From Chondrosia reniformis (lineage: Eukaryota > Porifera > Demospongiae > Chondrillida > Chondrillidae), in assembly GCA_947172415.1 (NCBI GenBank), contig OX359194.1:6640401-6704400 (forward strand): DNA of 64,000 nucleotides, in the 5' to 3' direction. The notes under the pieces were generated by a model. That model was not told the DNA's origin and ran no database searches. It was given only the letters and a program-made list of their open reading frames with translations. The translations under genes were made by a program, and so were the position numbers. Below, in pieces: positions 46,601 to 57,442 of this stretch (the stretch's first letter is position 1; each line of letters starts with the position of its first letter).

Positions 46601-49600
46601 TCCTGTCTACCCACCCACCTGGTTAACTACCTGTTTTTATTCTACCTACCTACCTGTCTACCCGCCTACCTACCTGCCTACCTGCCTACCTGCCTACCTG
46701 CCTACCTACCCACCTGCCTACCTACCTACCTGCCTACCTACCTACCTACCTACCTACCTACCTACCTACCTGCCTACCTACCCACCTGCCTACCTACCTA
46801 CCTGCCTACCTACCTACCTACCTACCTACCTACCTACCTGCCTACCTACCCACCTGCCTACCTACCTGCCCGCCTACCTACCTACCTGCCTACCTGCCTA
46901 CCTACCCACCTACCTACCTACCTACCTGCCTACCTACCCACCTGCCTACCTACCTGCCCGCCTACCTATCTGTTTTTATTCAAGTGTAGATTTGGAAACA
47001 GATTGTGTCTCATTTTTAAGTTAGTTTATCTCTGTTCCTAGGAGACACCTTTTATCGTTCACTGAGCAAGCACCTACTATCAGAGGAGGAATTGGTGGAG
47101 AACAGTTACCCTAGGCCAACTGATCAGAGAGAGGAGGCAGCCATTAAAAGGAATCAGGGTTCTACTCCTAAGGTTGTTGAAATAACATCAACCGGTGAGT
47201 GCGATGTAGATTGAAGTTATCTGCGGAAGGATTTGGAAATGATACACATATGGTATGGTGGGGGATAACTTATTACTTATGATGACCACAAGGTTGGAGA
47301 GTCCAGTCTGTTAAATATGCATTTCTGAGGATCAATAAATCTTTATACGTATATACAGTCCTGGTGTAGATCTATGTACGTACATACTGAGTATTCAAAT
47401 TAAATTGTTTACAAGGTAACTTCTTCAGGAATAGAATAAATAGTATTGTAGCTTACTTCTCCTTCTCTTACTTCAACTACATACATACCCTTTAAATGTC
47501 ATATGCTGTATGTAAACATGCACTGAACTAGAGCACACCCTATTAAATAGAGAACCTACGTATCTTCTCTCTCACTTTGAATTCATCTTGTACTTTAGTA
47601 ATGTGTGTTTGTTTAAAGTGTAAACTTTCTCCCTTCCTGTTTCGATGTGATGGCATACCTGTTCATGTAGTTGAGAGACACTATTGCTGTCGATGTGGTC
47701 AGCCATTTCTGGTCTATGACAAGGGGCATTACCAAGAAGTGGAAGAGTGCTTCTATCACCATGGCAAACTGCACAAACACAAAGGTCAGTTTATCAGGAC
47801 CATTCTGGTCTGTGTGCCAAGTCTCCCACTCTCTTCTGGTTATCCTCTGTAGATGCTGCAGAGGGACTGACTGCTACTTACTCCTGTTGCCATGGAACAA
47901 GAAATTCTATTGGTTGTCAGGTTGCCAAGGTAACCAATCAGGCTAGAAATACAGTACATATTAGCTAGACTTGGTTCCCATTCTAGATGCATGTTACCAT
48001 GGGAATCAAAAAGGAGATTGAAAGTGGGTATGTTCAGACAGAACCATCAAAGGATCCTGTAAAGAATAAGAGTGTATATGCACTGGATTGTGAAATGGTT
48101 AGTGTCCGTCTGCAGTAACTCAAATATTGCAGTTTGGCACAATTTATAGACTGAGATATTTTCGATTTTGTAAGACATGTTAACATACAATAAGTAAAGG
48201 GTCTTGTATTCCTCTCCTATGTAGTGCTATACCCCAGCTGGTCTAGAATTGAGTAAAGTAACAGTTGTGGATATGAAGTGTGATATTGTCTTTGAAACAC
48301 TGGTCAGGCCTGCACATCCCATTGTTGATTACAACACCAGATTTAGTGGACTTACGGCAGAAGACTTTACTCAGGTAGCATCTAATCTGCATGATGTGCA
48401 ACTGAAGTTACTAAAACTGTTTTCAGACAAGACAGTACTGCTGGGTCATAGCCTGGAGAGTGATTTTCAAGCACTGAAAGTGAGTTGACAAGTTAGTCTG
48501 CATGTACTCTATGAATTGCTCAATTTTACTCTCTGACCATATACAATCTTATTTCCATTGGCTGTTATTGCATAATTGTATTTGTACATGATACATTACA
48601 ATTGTACAATTTGGGTGAGTGCATGTTTCTGTTGATGGTAGACATTTTTTGGCATAGAGAATTATTCAATTAAATATTGTTGAGAACAGATTGTCGTTAT
48701 GGACAATGATGTTAGTATAAATATGTATGTACATGTGTATTATAATACACTGCAGAAGTGATGATATACGTATATCCTGGCTTTATTAACCCTCGACAAC
48801 AATTATATTCACAAATTGAACGTTTCGGCCCAGAGGTCTTCATCAGTATAAGCTGAATAAAGCTAGGATACATATCATGAATGCAACAGACACCACACAT
48901 CATACTGTTCATGCTGTTATATATGCTGTGTACAGCTGATCCATTCTCAAGTGGTGGACACTTCTCTAGTGTTTCCGCACCGATTGGGACCACCTTATAA
49001 GAGAGCTCTCAAGACACTAGCAGCAGAGTATCTGCATAAGATTATACAAGATAATGTTGGTTAGCTGAATGTAGATAGACACTACATACTGTACGTACAT
49101 GTATCTCTATACATACATACATACATATCTCTATACATACATATCTCTATATCAGTGATTCATAACATAATGCACTCTAATTCACTACTCACACAGCCAT
49201 GCTTGTGCAAGTATATCCTTTATTTGGTACAGAAATATATGCACATATAATTACTTATGTGCTTTAATGTAGTATTACTGTAGTATGCTGTATGGCAATT
49301 ATTATTTTTTTATTTGGGGGGGGGGGGATTTATTTTGGCAGATTGGTGGTTTTGAGAGCAATCCACTAGTATTTCAACCACCAAACTACACTGAGTGTAG
49401 GAGAACACTGTCTTGTCAGTAAAAATCTGCCAAGATGAAATCTGCCAAAGTGTAATCCACCTAATGCCATAATTTGAGCAATCCACCAAATATTCTTCCT
49501 ACCAAATTTCTCACTATACGGTATATAAATCTACAGATGGAGGTCATGACAGTGCTGAGGATTCAAAGACATGCATGGAGCTCATGTTACTAAAGGTCAA

Positions 49601-49625
49601 AGGAGAAATGAACAGTCAGAATTGA
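43673..49625 (+). CDS. REXO1: RNA exonuclease 1 homolog (DEDDh 3'-5' exonuclease)
   Basis: Nuclear 3'-5' exonuclease of the REXO1 group. Twelve exons join in phase to 962 residues: 43673-43775, 43924-44684, 45015-45077, 45434-45652, 45813-46560, 47042-47194, 47599-47784, 47853-47929, 47987-48097, 48225-48479, 48936-49059, 49537-49625. The start is fixed by the N-terminal CCCH finger [16 protein letters not shown] plus [10 protein letters not shown], as in REXO1. A long Ser/Glu-rich disordered region follows with [10 protein letters not shown] and [11 protein letters not shown] acidic patches. A zinc-binding part ([23 protein letters not shown]) precedes the exonuclease domain. Its catalytic acids are D804 and E806 in YALDCEM, D887 in HSLESDF, and H937 with D942 in [15 protein letters not shown]. 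The 5' edge of exon 47599-47784 is the weakest boundary. The protein ends shortly after the catalytic core. Confidence 0.93.
45095..45432. repeat. CT-rich tandem repeat running into a REXO1 acceptor
   Basis: Around ten imperfect units of about 29-31 bp containing CTCTCATTTCACCTCTC and CCCCATTCCCTCC. The last unit forms the polypyrimidine tract of the acceptor at 45432-45433. Confidence 0.92.
46585..46975. repeat. (TACC/TGCC)n repeat in a REXO1 intron
   Basis: About 390 bp of CCTA/CCTG tetranucleotides with longer 30-70 bp periodicity. It begins 25 bp after the donor at 46561, so a reading frame runs on into it by chance. Confidence 0.93.
48774..48876. mobile_element. MITE-like insertion in a REXO1 intron
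   Basis: Imperfect inverted ends (TATCCTGGCTTTATTAA and AATAAAGCTAGGATA) flank an interior that, on the minus strand, reads CTGATGAAGACC then GGGCCGAAACG, the shared hammerhead-like phrase. Confidence 0.65.
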
Positions 49626-50128
49626 TCATATATTGTAATTTTTGAAAATGTAACAATGTAATATAACAATCATTTGCTGAATGAGAGTTTCTTAACAGCA
49701 ACTGTTTATTGAATTATTTTGAAATTTTAACATTCTTTTATTTAAAATGCAATGTTATGTCCTAAATATTTTCTTCTATATACAGTATAGAGGTACATGA
49801 ACCACTGTTTTGGATTTGTTAATGTTTGTTGAAGATCCATAAAATTATCATCGTCGTTTGACTCTGGATTTTAATAATGATAGTATTCAAAGCTTTAAGA
49901 TCAGTTTGAGATCTTAAACTCCTCTATTTTAACTTTTAACGTGCATTAATTTATTATCAGGGAGTACATGCAGCTAGTAATAGGATATACAGTATATACA
50001 TAAATACAAGATTGTATGACGGTTGGTGACGTTATGTTTAAGGAATGGTTACGCCTATATATTCCAGGATAAATGATCGATCCCAAGTATAAAGCCCGCA
50101 GTTTAATTTAAAGGTTAGTTATTTGACG
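49626..50128. other. Intergenic region between REXO1 and the deaminase-like gene
   Basis: No exon is visible. The part 49850-49975 resembles 23020-23300 in an INPP4 intron (shared TTGACTCTGGATTTT and CAAAGCTTTAAGAT), so it is an old dispersed repeat. The last 100 bp must hold the promoter of the following gene, but no clear motif is seen. Confidence 0.45.
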
Positions 50129-51493
50129 ATGTCGTCAAAACCTAAGCAGCATTGTAAAATTGATCGAGACGAGGATTCTGAAACAGAGACACAGCTAGGC
50201 ACAGAATATGGTCCCAATTATGAACAGTTGAATCCATCCAACTTTAAAATACCAGAAATTCATAGTAAACGAAACGATCAACGGAAACGCAATCTTCTCT
50301 TTGTAAAGATTTTTTTAAAAAGTCTGTACACCTACTATGAAGTTTTCCAAGCGATTACAGCCCACGAAAATTGCAGAGCCTTATCCGAAATAGAAGATAA
50401 ATATCCAACTCCTACTCCTCAAACTAGATTGTGTTACTTTACCCTTTTGCTGAGAACATTAGATTGGATGAAGCACCGAGATCGCCCGAATCCAGGACCT
50501 GCAATAGCGCACGGAGTCGCATTGATCTTCGGACTAATGTGTAATGTATGTCCACCTGAAGATATATATTCTCTCTATAAATTATCAGAGTCTCTCCTTG
50601 AAGAATGTGATAAGTGTGCACATGACTACGATCAAGAGATTGAGATGCCTTGCCTACCCACTTTATATAATAAAGGAACAAGGTTTCTGCAAATGTTTAA
50701 GATATTACTTTCAGAATGTAAAGAATGTAAAAAACATTTCCCAGATATTCCTAAATGTCTTGAAGAAGCTGAAAAGTGGAACAAATTTCCTACAAGTGAA
50801 GATGTACTTATTCAATCTCTCCTTAATATTAGGCTTATGGATCGTGCACACATGCATATGTTTGCATCTGTGTATTGGTCAGTAACAGTAGCTCCAACTC
50901 CTGGACGTAGGCCAATTAAAATTGTAGATGAAACTATCTTCTTTTCTGGTTGTAAGTTTGAAGATGATAAAAAAAGTGACTTCCAAAAATTTGTTCAAGG
51001 ATTTCTAGAAAACATAGATCCAAATAGGAGAATTCTTCACATCAATATCTCATACAAAAAGAGCGTAGGCAGTGAGGTAAACGCATGCTGTGAACCACAA
51101 ATATTGGAATTCCTAAAGAAGGTTAGCAAAAATATTATTGAAATAGCACATTCTGAAAAAGTAGAGAAAACATCAATAGATATCACTTTGGAAGAAACAC
51201 CATGCAATAAATGCAGATGGGAAGTACAGAAGATGAATGATTTATTACATGACGAACTTAAACATAAATTGTTAGGTTCTCTAACTATTAATTTCAAATC
51301 ACTATTGCTCTATCAGAGGATGGAACCAGTAGTCTCAGAATACTTCTTCCAACGGTTGACTAATGGTGATTCTGGTCCATTGGCATTGGTAAACAGGGTA
51401 TGCAAAGAGTTATATAAAGGGAACCGAACTGAGAGATGCTGTTTCCAGCCCCACCTTTGGCTTTATGTTAAAAGAGTTTATAAGAGAAATTAA
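50129..51493 (+). CDS. Unknown intronless protein with deaminase-like zinc signature
   Basis: I do not recognise this 454-residue protein by family name. It is one uninterrupted exon. The first 250 residues are charged and helical with many Cys (CNVCPPED, ECDKCAHD, ECKECKKH). The C-terminal half has an arrangement like the nucleic-acid/nucleoside deaminase fold: a strand (ILHINISYK), then C320-C-E322 at the head of a helix, a strand (TSIDITLEE), then P358-C359-N-K-C362 at the head of the next helix, then a strand (LLGSLTINF). That order, [H/C]xE followed by PCxxC about 36 residues later, is the zinc-site signature of AID/APOBEC-like and related deaminases. Here the first ligand would be Cys instead of His. 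Function is inference; it could instead be a structural zinc protein. ATG at 50129 is the first Met; an upstream TTG at 50123 is ignored. A duplicate of its 3' end lies at 52213-52780. Confidence 0.75.
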   Translation: MSSKPKQHCKIDRDEDSETETQLGTEYGPNYEQLNPSNFKIPEIHSKRNDQRKRNLLFVKIFLKSLYTYYEVFQAITAHENCRALSEIEDKYPTPTPQTRLCYFTLLLRTLDWMKHRDRPNPGPAIAHGVALIFGLMCNVCPPEDIYSLYKLSESLLEECDKCAHDYDQEIEMPCLPTLYNKGTRFLQMFKILLSECKECKKHFPDIPKCLEEAEKWNKFPTSEDVLIQSLLNIRLMDRAHMHMFASVYWSVTVAPTPGRRPIKIVDETIFFSGCKFEDDKKSDFQKFVQGFLENIDPNRRILHINISYKKSVGSEVNACCEPQILEFLKKVSKNIIEIAHSEKVEKTSIDITLEETPCNKCRWEVQKMNDLLHDELKHKLLGSLTINFKSLLLYQRMEPVVSEYFFQRLTNGDSGPLALVNRVCKELYKGNRTERCCFQPHLWLYVKRVYKRN

Positions 51494-52045
51494 AATTAGT
51501 GACATCTTTCAATTTGAATAATATTAATACAATTGTTATAATTACTTAAAAAAAATATGCATGCATATAATTTTCTTTGTACAGAAGCTATATCTTATAA
51601 TTTCATTGCAGTTTCATTTAAACTAATTGGCTTATACACACAATTTAGTTTATAATTATAGTACACACATTTTCACACTGATTTAACAGATGTTTGGAAT
51701 GGTTATATTAATTAGTTAAAAATAAAAAACCTCCCTTAGAGATTCCACAAATTATTATAAAGATTGTATACAGAAGTTTAGATGTTTGGAATGGCTTAAT
51801 TAGTTAATTGCATACATGGTACGATTGAAATCTACAGCCTTGTTAGGATGGGTAATTGAAGGGAGGACTGCATTAATGAATGGATATGGATAGGATATAT
51901 ACATGGGATATGGTATCTTGGTGGAGTATATGAATATATGGATGTATAATAATATGGATATATAGATGGTATATATGGGCGATTGATGGATATATACGTA
52001 TGATCTCATGCTTATATACCTTTGAACCTTTATGTGTAGTGTTCA
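51416..52045 (+). repeat. Source copy of a local tandem duplication
   Basis: The 3' end of the deaminase-like frame and about 550 bp of downstream sequence recur with divergence at 52213-52780. Shared landmarks are AGAGATGCTGTTTCCAGCCCC, GATTGTATACAGAAG, and TGATC or TGATCTCATGCTTATAT near the end. Confidence 0.75.
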
Positions 52046-52212
52046 TTATCTGCAGTTATTCATGAATCACTGAGAAAAATTGAAGAAGGTTTCGCTATTT
52101 CATTCACTCGTGCAAATCAAAAAGTGCAATTGTATGGCTCAGACCATGAAAAATATTAATTAAAAGTGTTGATTGATACTTCAAGGAGGTTCCCAATCCA
52201 TGGAGAAATAGT

Positions 52213-52400
52213 TAACAAAGGGAACCAAACTGCATGAGAGATGCTGTTTCCAGCCCCATCTTTAATTTGTGCTAAGAGAGTTTATAAGAGGAGAATGTGA
52301 ATTTATATTTGACCACATTTCAATTTGATTAATATAATTGTATATAGTACAATTGTTATAATTAATTTTACTTAACAAAATACATCCATGTAATTTTATT
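52213..52400 (+). pseudogene. Decayed 3' fragment of the deaminase-like gene
   Basis: Matches the last 25 or so codons of the gene at 50129-51493 and its 3' flank, but with indels and in-frame stops (AGTTTATAAGAGGAGAATGTGA). The upstream catalytic part is missing. It shows that a second, adjacent copy of the gene once existed or that only the tail was duplicated. Confidence 0.7.
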
Positions 52401-52539
52401 TCTTTGGATGGATTGTATACAGAAGCTCTACACGTATATTCTTATAATTTCATTAGATTTAACAGATGTTTGAAATGGCTTATAATATAGTAATTTGCAT
52501 GGTACAATATTAATTGATGTACGTATGATTATGGGTGAG

Positions 52540-52715
52540 TTACATGGATAGATGGCATGGCTGTATATGGGTGGGGTATGTATATAGGGGTGGGGTATAT
52601 GGATATATGGGTGGAGTATATATATAGATAGATGGACATACATACATGTATATGGTTGGGTATATATAGGTATATATATGCAGGATAGATGGATATATAT
52701 ATATATATGATCATG
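52540..52715. repeat. Low-complexity GGATATATGGGTGGGGTAT-type repeat
   Basis: Imperfect tandem purine/TA-rich units in the duplicated 3' flank; the source copy at 51880-51990 has a shorter version. Confidence 0.6.
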
Positions 52716-52949
52716 CTTATATATACCTTTTAACCTTTAAGTGCAGTGTTCATTATGCACGGTAGATATAACTGTGAGTATATATTGTAATTAATCTTGT
52801 ATTGTTAATGAATGAACAGAATAATCTGCATTGAGATCATGCAACATGAAGAAGAGGGTGTGATAAGTTTAAGGAATCATGATCAGTTATTGTGAAATGG
52901 GTAATAACTATATATATGTATATAGAAAGTAAAGTGATCAGCTGCAGGC

Positions 52950-53132
52950 GCTGTTGGTTGTGCTGGCCTCAGGGTCCACTCAACTGCAGAAAACTTACAA
53001 TTATGCTGCATCACCTGAGCTGATTAATGGTTTTGATAAAAGTATTGGCTGGTATGCAAATGATACTACACTTCATCCAACAGGCTTTTTAAGACAAAGT
53101 CAACATTATTGGATGATTATTCACTGTATAGG
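52950..53132 (+). other. Possible orphan exon fragment interrupted by the retroelement
   Basis: An open + strand stretch (FDKSIGWYANDTTLHPTG and around) preceded by an acceptor-like CTGGCCTCAG at 52961-52970. It runs into the retroelement boundary. Nothing matching it continues beyond the element, and I do not recognise the product. Confidence 0.25.
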
Positions 53133-53421
53133 TTATACATGAAAAATCTAATATACCATTTTCCTACATGCTATATGCCTATTCTGTAAAAAGAGCCTAT
53201 AGGGGAACTAAACCTAAAGAGAGCTTTAGATGAAGATACAGGAGTCTTTTCTTCCTTCTTTTCCCTTCTTTCATCTTCTTCTCCACTGGGTCAGACAGCC
53301 GTTTCTGGGAATTCCACCCTTCATCAGTGATCCTGGGAGTCTTTGTCTTTTTCTTTATCTTGATCTTCTGTGAATCCTTGGCTCTCTATGCTAAATCTAG
53401 GGGCCTTATATACACTATTTT
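53133..53421 (-). mobile_element. 3' pseudo-LTR of the Penelope-like element
   Basis: About 285 bp, nearly identical to 56633-56917 and in direct orientation, flanking the reverse transcriptase region on both sides. In the element's orientation it follows the coding region. It contains a hammerhead-like motif at 53281-53339. Confidence 0.9.
53281..53339 (-). ncRNA. Hammerhead-ribozyme-like motif in 3' pseudo-LTR
   Basis: On the minus strand CTGATGA is at 53327-53321, GAAAC at 53305-53301 and GTC at 53296-53294, with predicted cleavage after 53294. Stem I pairs with one mismatch plus an internal loop, stem II is GGG/CCC, stem III is two pairs. The A/A pair at the base of stem II is a weakness. 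Confidence 0.6.
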
Positions 53422-53588
53422 GGCGCCAAAAGTTAAATAAGGTGTTAACTAAGACACATGATGAAATTTAATTTTATGAAAGGAATGTAGGTCCAATTAA
53501 CTTTTATGAATTAATTATAAATCTATTAGTAAACTTGCTTGTACCGGTAAAACAGGCTCAGCATAACTATAGACAAAAGTAGGACATA

Positions 53589-56505
53589 TTACGTAAGTCT
53601 ACCCTTAGGTCTTCTAGTAGTAACATTTCTTTGGAGGTGGGGTAACACAATATGGGGTAACACAAGACAGTCCTTAAGCATACTAGCTACTTTTTGCTTA
53701 TACTTGATTCTAACTAGAGGCTGCCGGGATAGGAAGGTTTTAAAGGTTGATTTTAGCTTAAAGTATTTGTAACCCTGCTTAATAAGCCTATTGCATAACT
53801 GCAAACTTTTAGCCTGAAAACTGGAGAAGTCACTACATATTCTGGAATACCTAATTAGTTGTGAAATAAAGACACCATAGGCTGGGGTATTAGAAATATT
53901 ACTATCTAAATGGGGGAAATTTACTATATCAAAGTTAAAGTCCTCTCTCTTATCATATACTTTAGTGATAAATTGATTGTTAGTAATGGTTATATCTAAG
54001 TCTAAAAAGGGGGATTTTTTAGGGCTGGTATTTGTCTTTTTAAGAATAAGTTCTTTGGGGTAAATATCACTAATTGACAGTTCAAAATCCTTGTTGTTAA
54101 TACATAAAAGGTCATCAATATACCTATATAAGTATTGGAAAATTTAATAGCTAGGGTGATGTTATCCTTAAGTAGTCCTTTCATAAACTCATACTCATAG
54201 GCAAACAGAAAAAGATTAGCAACTACAGGGGCACAGTCAGTACCCATAGGGATACCTACACATTACTTAAATACAGAACCGTCTACACATACATAAATGT
54301 TGTCAATAAGGTAATTAAAGAGCTCTACTAAATGAACAGCTGTGACTGCTTTATTGGAGACATTGTTAGACCAAAAGGCTTTATCCTGACAGACTTCTAT
54401 ATATTGGGACTTCATAGGCACTATGAATAAGGTTAGTAATCTTATCTTTAAGTAGGTTATGGGGGATCGCTGTATATAATGTAGAAAAATCAAAACTAGC
54501 TAGCTGGGTTTTTCTAGCGGGTATAGACCTAAGACTATCTAAGACTTCTAGTGAGTTTTCTACTATCCAAAAGGCATTAACACCAGTATTCCTATATATA
54601 CCTAGGCAGTATTCTCTAAAATGTTTGAGAATTAGTCTGAGTGCTGAATTTAGAAATCTAGAAAGGGGTTTGGTAGTACATTTGTGAGAAGCAGCTATGA
54701 ATCTGTAGTTGTAAGGGTTCTTATGTAGCTTAGGCATCCAGTAAAAAGAGGGAAGGTTACACCAGTCTGGTTTAGGTTCTAAGTTCTCTAGTTTTAAGAA
54801 ATCTATGTGTTTCCTAATTAACTGTTGTGGTTCTACTGTACATTTAGCATAAGTGGAGGTACTGCCTAGTTCTTCATTAATAATTTGTCTATAGTAGGAC
54901 TTACATATAAATATTATATTATTAGAGGCCTTATCGGCAGGGGCTATAACATACTTATCATGTAGGTCTGCTAAGAATTTCTTAATTTTAGGGCAAGTAA
55001 GGGTCTTCTTGGCTACTGAGGATTTGGTATGCAATTTAGACAGCTTAGAGATCCTATCATTAATTTTCTTAAGTACAGTATTTTCCCACTCACTAAATAC
55101 AGAAATAGATACATTTTCTCTACGGGCCCAGGTAATCTTATATTTTCTAAGACCTTCCTTACACATTTTTAAAGCAGTTACCCAATTAAAGTTATTAGGT
55201 TCTCTAAATTTTGGTCCTTTCTTAAGAAGTTTTCTAAGTTTTGGGTTACTAACAATACGTAGGTCACCTGTTAAAACATGGCCTAGGGGCTTGTAAATGA
55301 AGGGGGACTTGTGACACTCACATGGTTCTGGTTTTCTAAAGACATCTGACTTAGAGGCTTGTGAAAAGTTAAAGATTTGAGGTCCTATTGGTTGGGTATA
55401 CTTATATACTACACATGGGGGCTCTTTGTTTTGTATAAAGGGTGGGACAGTTTCTAACACTAACTTTTGGTTTAAGATACCTGAGAGGCCTATTTTTTCT
55501 GCACCTTTATTATGAAACACGATTTTAAGAAACCCTTCTGGACTTGTCGTTTTCGTTGGGTGTTTGGGAAGGCTGGCTGAAGCGCGTGCTTTAATAACGT
55601 CTTTAATCATTAGCATAAGTCTAAGTGGAAAAGGTGTTTCTGGGGTATCGATGAGACATTGTACCGAGTTTAACAAACGATGAAGGTGTCGAGCTTGTAA
55701 TGCAAAAGTATCGCGTTTAAGTTTGGCTAGAAAGCCCACGTTCTTGTAAAGTGGTAGTCGTTCTTTGAGCCATTCAGGGTCGAAGGTAGCGTTATTACTA
55801 CTGCCTGTCGATTTTAGATTGGAGCGCCGATGCCGTCTTTTATGAGATAAGCGATTAAAAAGGTTCCATACGATGATTTCTTTTTTAAGTTTCGAAATAT
55901 TGCCAACGCCTTTAATGTTATCGTTAAGTCCATATGGGTAAATAGAGCAGAGTTCCTTGTACCAGAACGCTTCTCTCAGTAGTCTGAGGCTAGTAGAATT
56001 AGGTGCCTCAGGTATCTGTTCTATGGGCATAATCAAGGCATCATCAAAACTATGGTTATCAGAATTAAAGTGATTTTAAAGATACAGTGGCTTAAAACCT
56101 TTGGTACTAGTCCTATGGTTGTTCATTCTACTCCTAAGCATCTGAGAGGTTTCTCCTACATACTGTACATCACATTGTTTACAAGTAATAAGATACACAA
56201 CATTCCTACTCTGGCATCCTAGGGGACCACAAGGGCTACGGACTTGATAGGTCCTGCCAGTAACTGAACTCTTAAAAGTAGGGCCAGTAACTAAAGAGGG
56301 ACATGTTTTACACCGCTTATTGCTACACTTCTTAACTAGTGAGGGGCTGGCTTGCCCACCATGTAGGCACCCCTCTACCTACAGATGGGGGAGAGTTAGC
56401 TAACTTTTCATCACCAGGCACCCTACCTTTACCTAATGACGGGGAGCTTGTTAACCCGGGCGACCTCCCAGCCGGTATCCTATCTCTATACTTTGTACTT
56501 GTCAT
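53589..56505 (-). pseudogene. Penelope-like retroelement ORF: N-terminal GIY-YIG nuclease plus reverse transcriptase (decayed)
   Basis: Retrotransposon polyprotein. In minus-strand order: a basic N-terminus from about 56505; a cysteine cluster (CSNKRCKTCP); a GIY-YIG endonuclease (NVVYLITCKQCDVQYVGET at about 56195-56135, continuing to FWYKELCSIYPYGLN near 55930); a linker with a CxC motif (PCECHKSPF); then a reverse transcriptase with the fingers phrase YWMPKLHKNPYNYRF, motif A FDFSTLYTAIPH, motif B GIPMGTDCAP, motif C YIDDLL and the tail VNFPHLDSNI. The nuclease lies before the reverse transcriptase, the order reported for Naiad-type elements rather than canonical Penelope elements. The copy is dead: a frame change near 56345, a stop near 56072, frame changes near 54415 and 54130, and a stop near 54266. 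No other genes lie inside it. Confidence 0.88.
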
Positions 56506-56632
56506 GATTGGAAATGGGTCAAGGACTAGACAAGCTAGTCCACAAAGACTTAACCTATTACATGTAGCCGGGGCTATTTAAAGGCAACAATAGCTCAACA
56601 GCCACCAGGGACTAACATGAGGCTAAGTAAAC

Positions 56633-56917
56633 ACATGAAAAATCTAATATACCATTTTCCTACATGCTATATGCCTATTCTGTAAAAAGAGCCTATAGGG
56701 GAACTAAACCTAAAGAGAGCTTTAGATGAAGATACAGGAGTCTTTTCTTCCTTCTTTTCCCTTCTTTCATCTTCTTCTCCACTGGGTCAGACAGCCGTTT
56801 CTGGGAATTCCACCCTTCATCAGTGATCCTGGGAGTCTTTGTCTTTTTCTTTATCTTGATCTTCTGTGAATCCTTGGCTCTCTATGCTAAATCTAGGGGC
56901 CTTATATACACTATACA
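56633..56917 (-). mobile_element. 5' pseudo-LTR of the Penelope-like element
   Basis: Direct repeat partner of 53133-53421; the two copies look almost identical, suggesting a fairly recent insertion even though the coding region has decayed. In the element's orientation it precedes the coding region. Confidence 0.9.
56777..56835 (-). ncRNA. Hammerhead-ribozyme-like motif in 5' pseudo-LTR
   Basis: Same sequence as the motif at 53281-53339, on the sense strand of the element. A ribozyme in each pseudo-LTR would release unit-length RNA from a tandem or read-through transcript. Confidence 0.6.
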
Positions 56918-57442
56918 TATACATTTGCTTGATTGTTGTAAACTTAATATTATAAGAAAAGATTTATTTACCTACTGTACCAATCTTAATCCCAATTTTA
57001 CATGTATGCCTCCCTCCACTAAATTACAATATCTTTTAACCTCAGACAATACAAAAGTCATTAATTTTATTTATAGAATGTATAATCTTAGACAATCCCT
57101 TTTATTCCCATCATAATTTATTGTAAACACCCTCACCAATCTTTTTTGTGACTAATAAGCCAAACCTGGCTGGTCAGCTTGTATACTGATAGTCACTTTA
57201 ATAATAATAATAATAATAATAATACACTATTATATAGGTTATACAGTACGATTAGAATTAAGGAGTGTGTTATATCTATAATACATGTATGACGAAATCA
57301 ATATGACGCGCCCCTTCATAGCAACAAACCAAATAAGTAAAAGGGTACACCGCCCCTCTCTTGAAGCAAACTTGTTTTCGAGATTTAGGCCAGTTCTAGA
57401 TTTTCTTGAAAAGAAAGTCTATCTTTTGTTGTCTACCATTAA
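56918..57442. other. Upstream region of the ankyrin gene
   Basis: No exon is seen. It has an (AAT)n microsatellite at 57200-57225 and, from 57290 to 57440, a mixed region that should include the ankyrin promoter and 5' UTR. Confidence 0.5.

Noticed and set aside
46561..47024. Extension of a REXO1 exon into a Pro/Tyr/Leu repeat tail
   Set aside because: A good GTAAGT donor at 46561 removes the tetranucleotide repeat and the next exon joins in phase.
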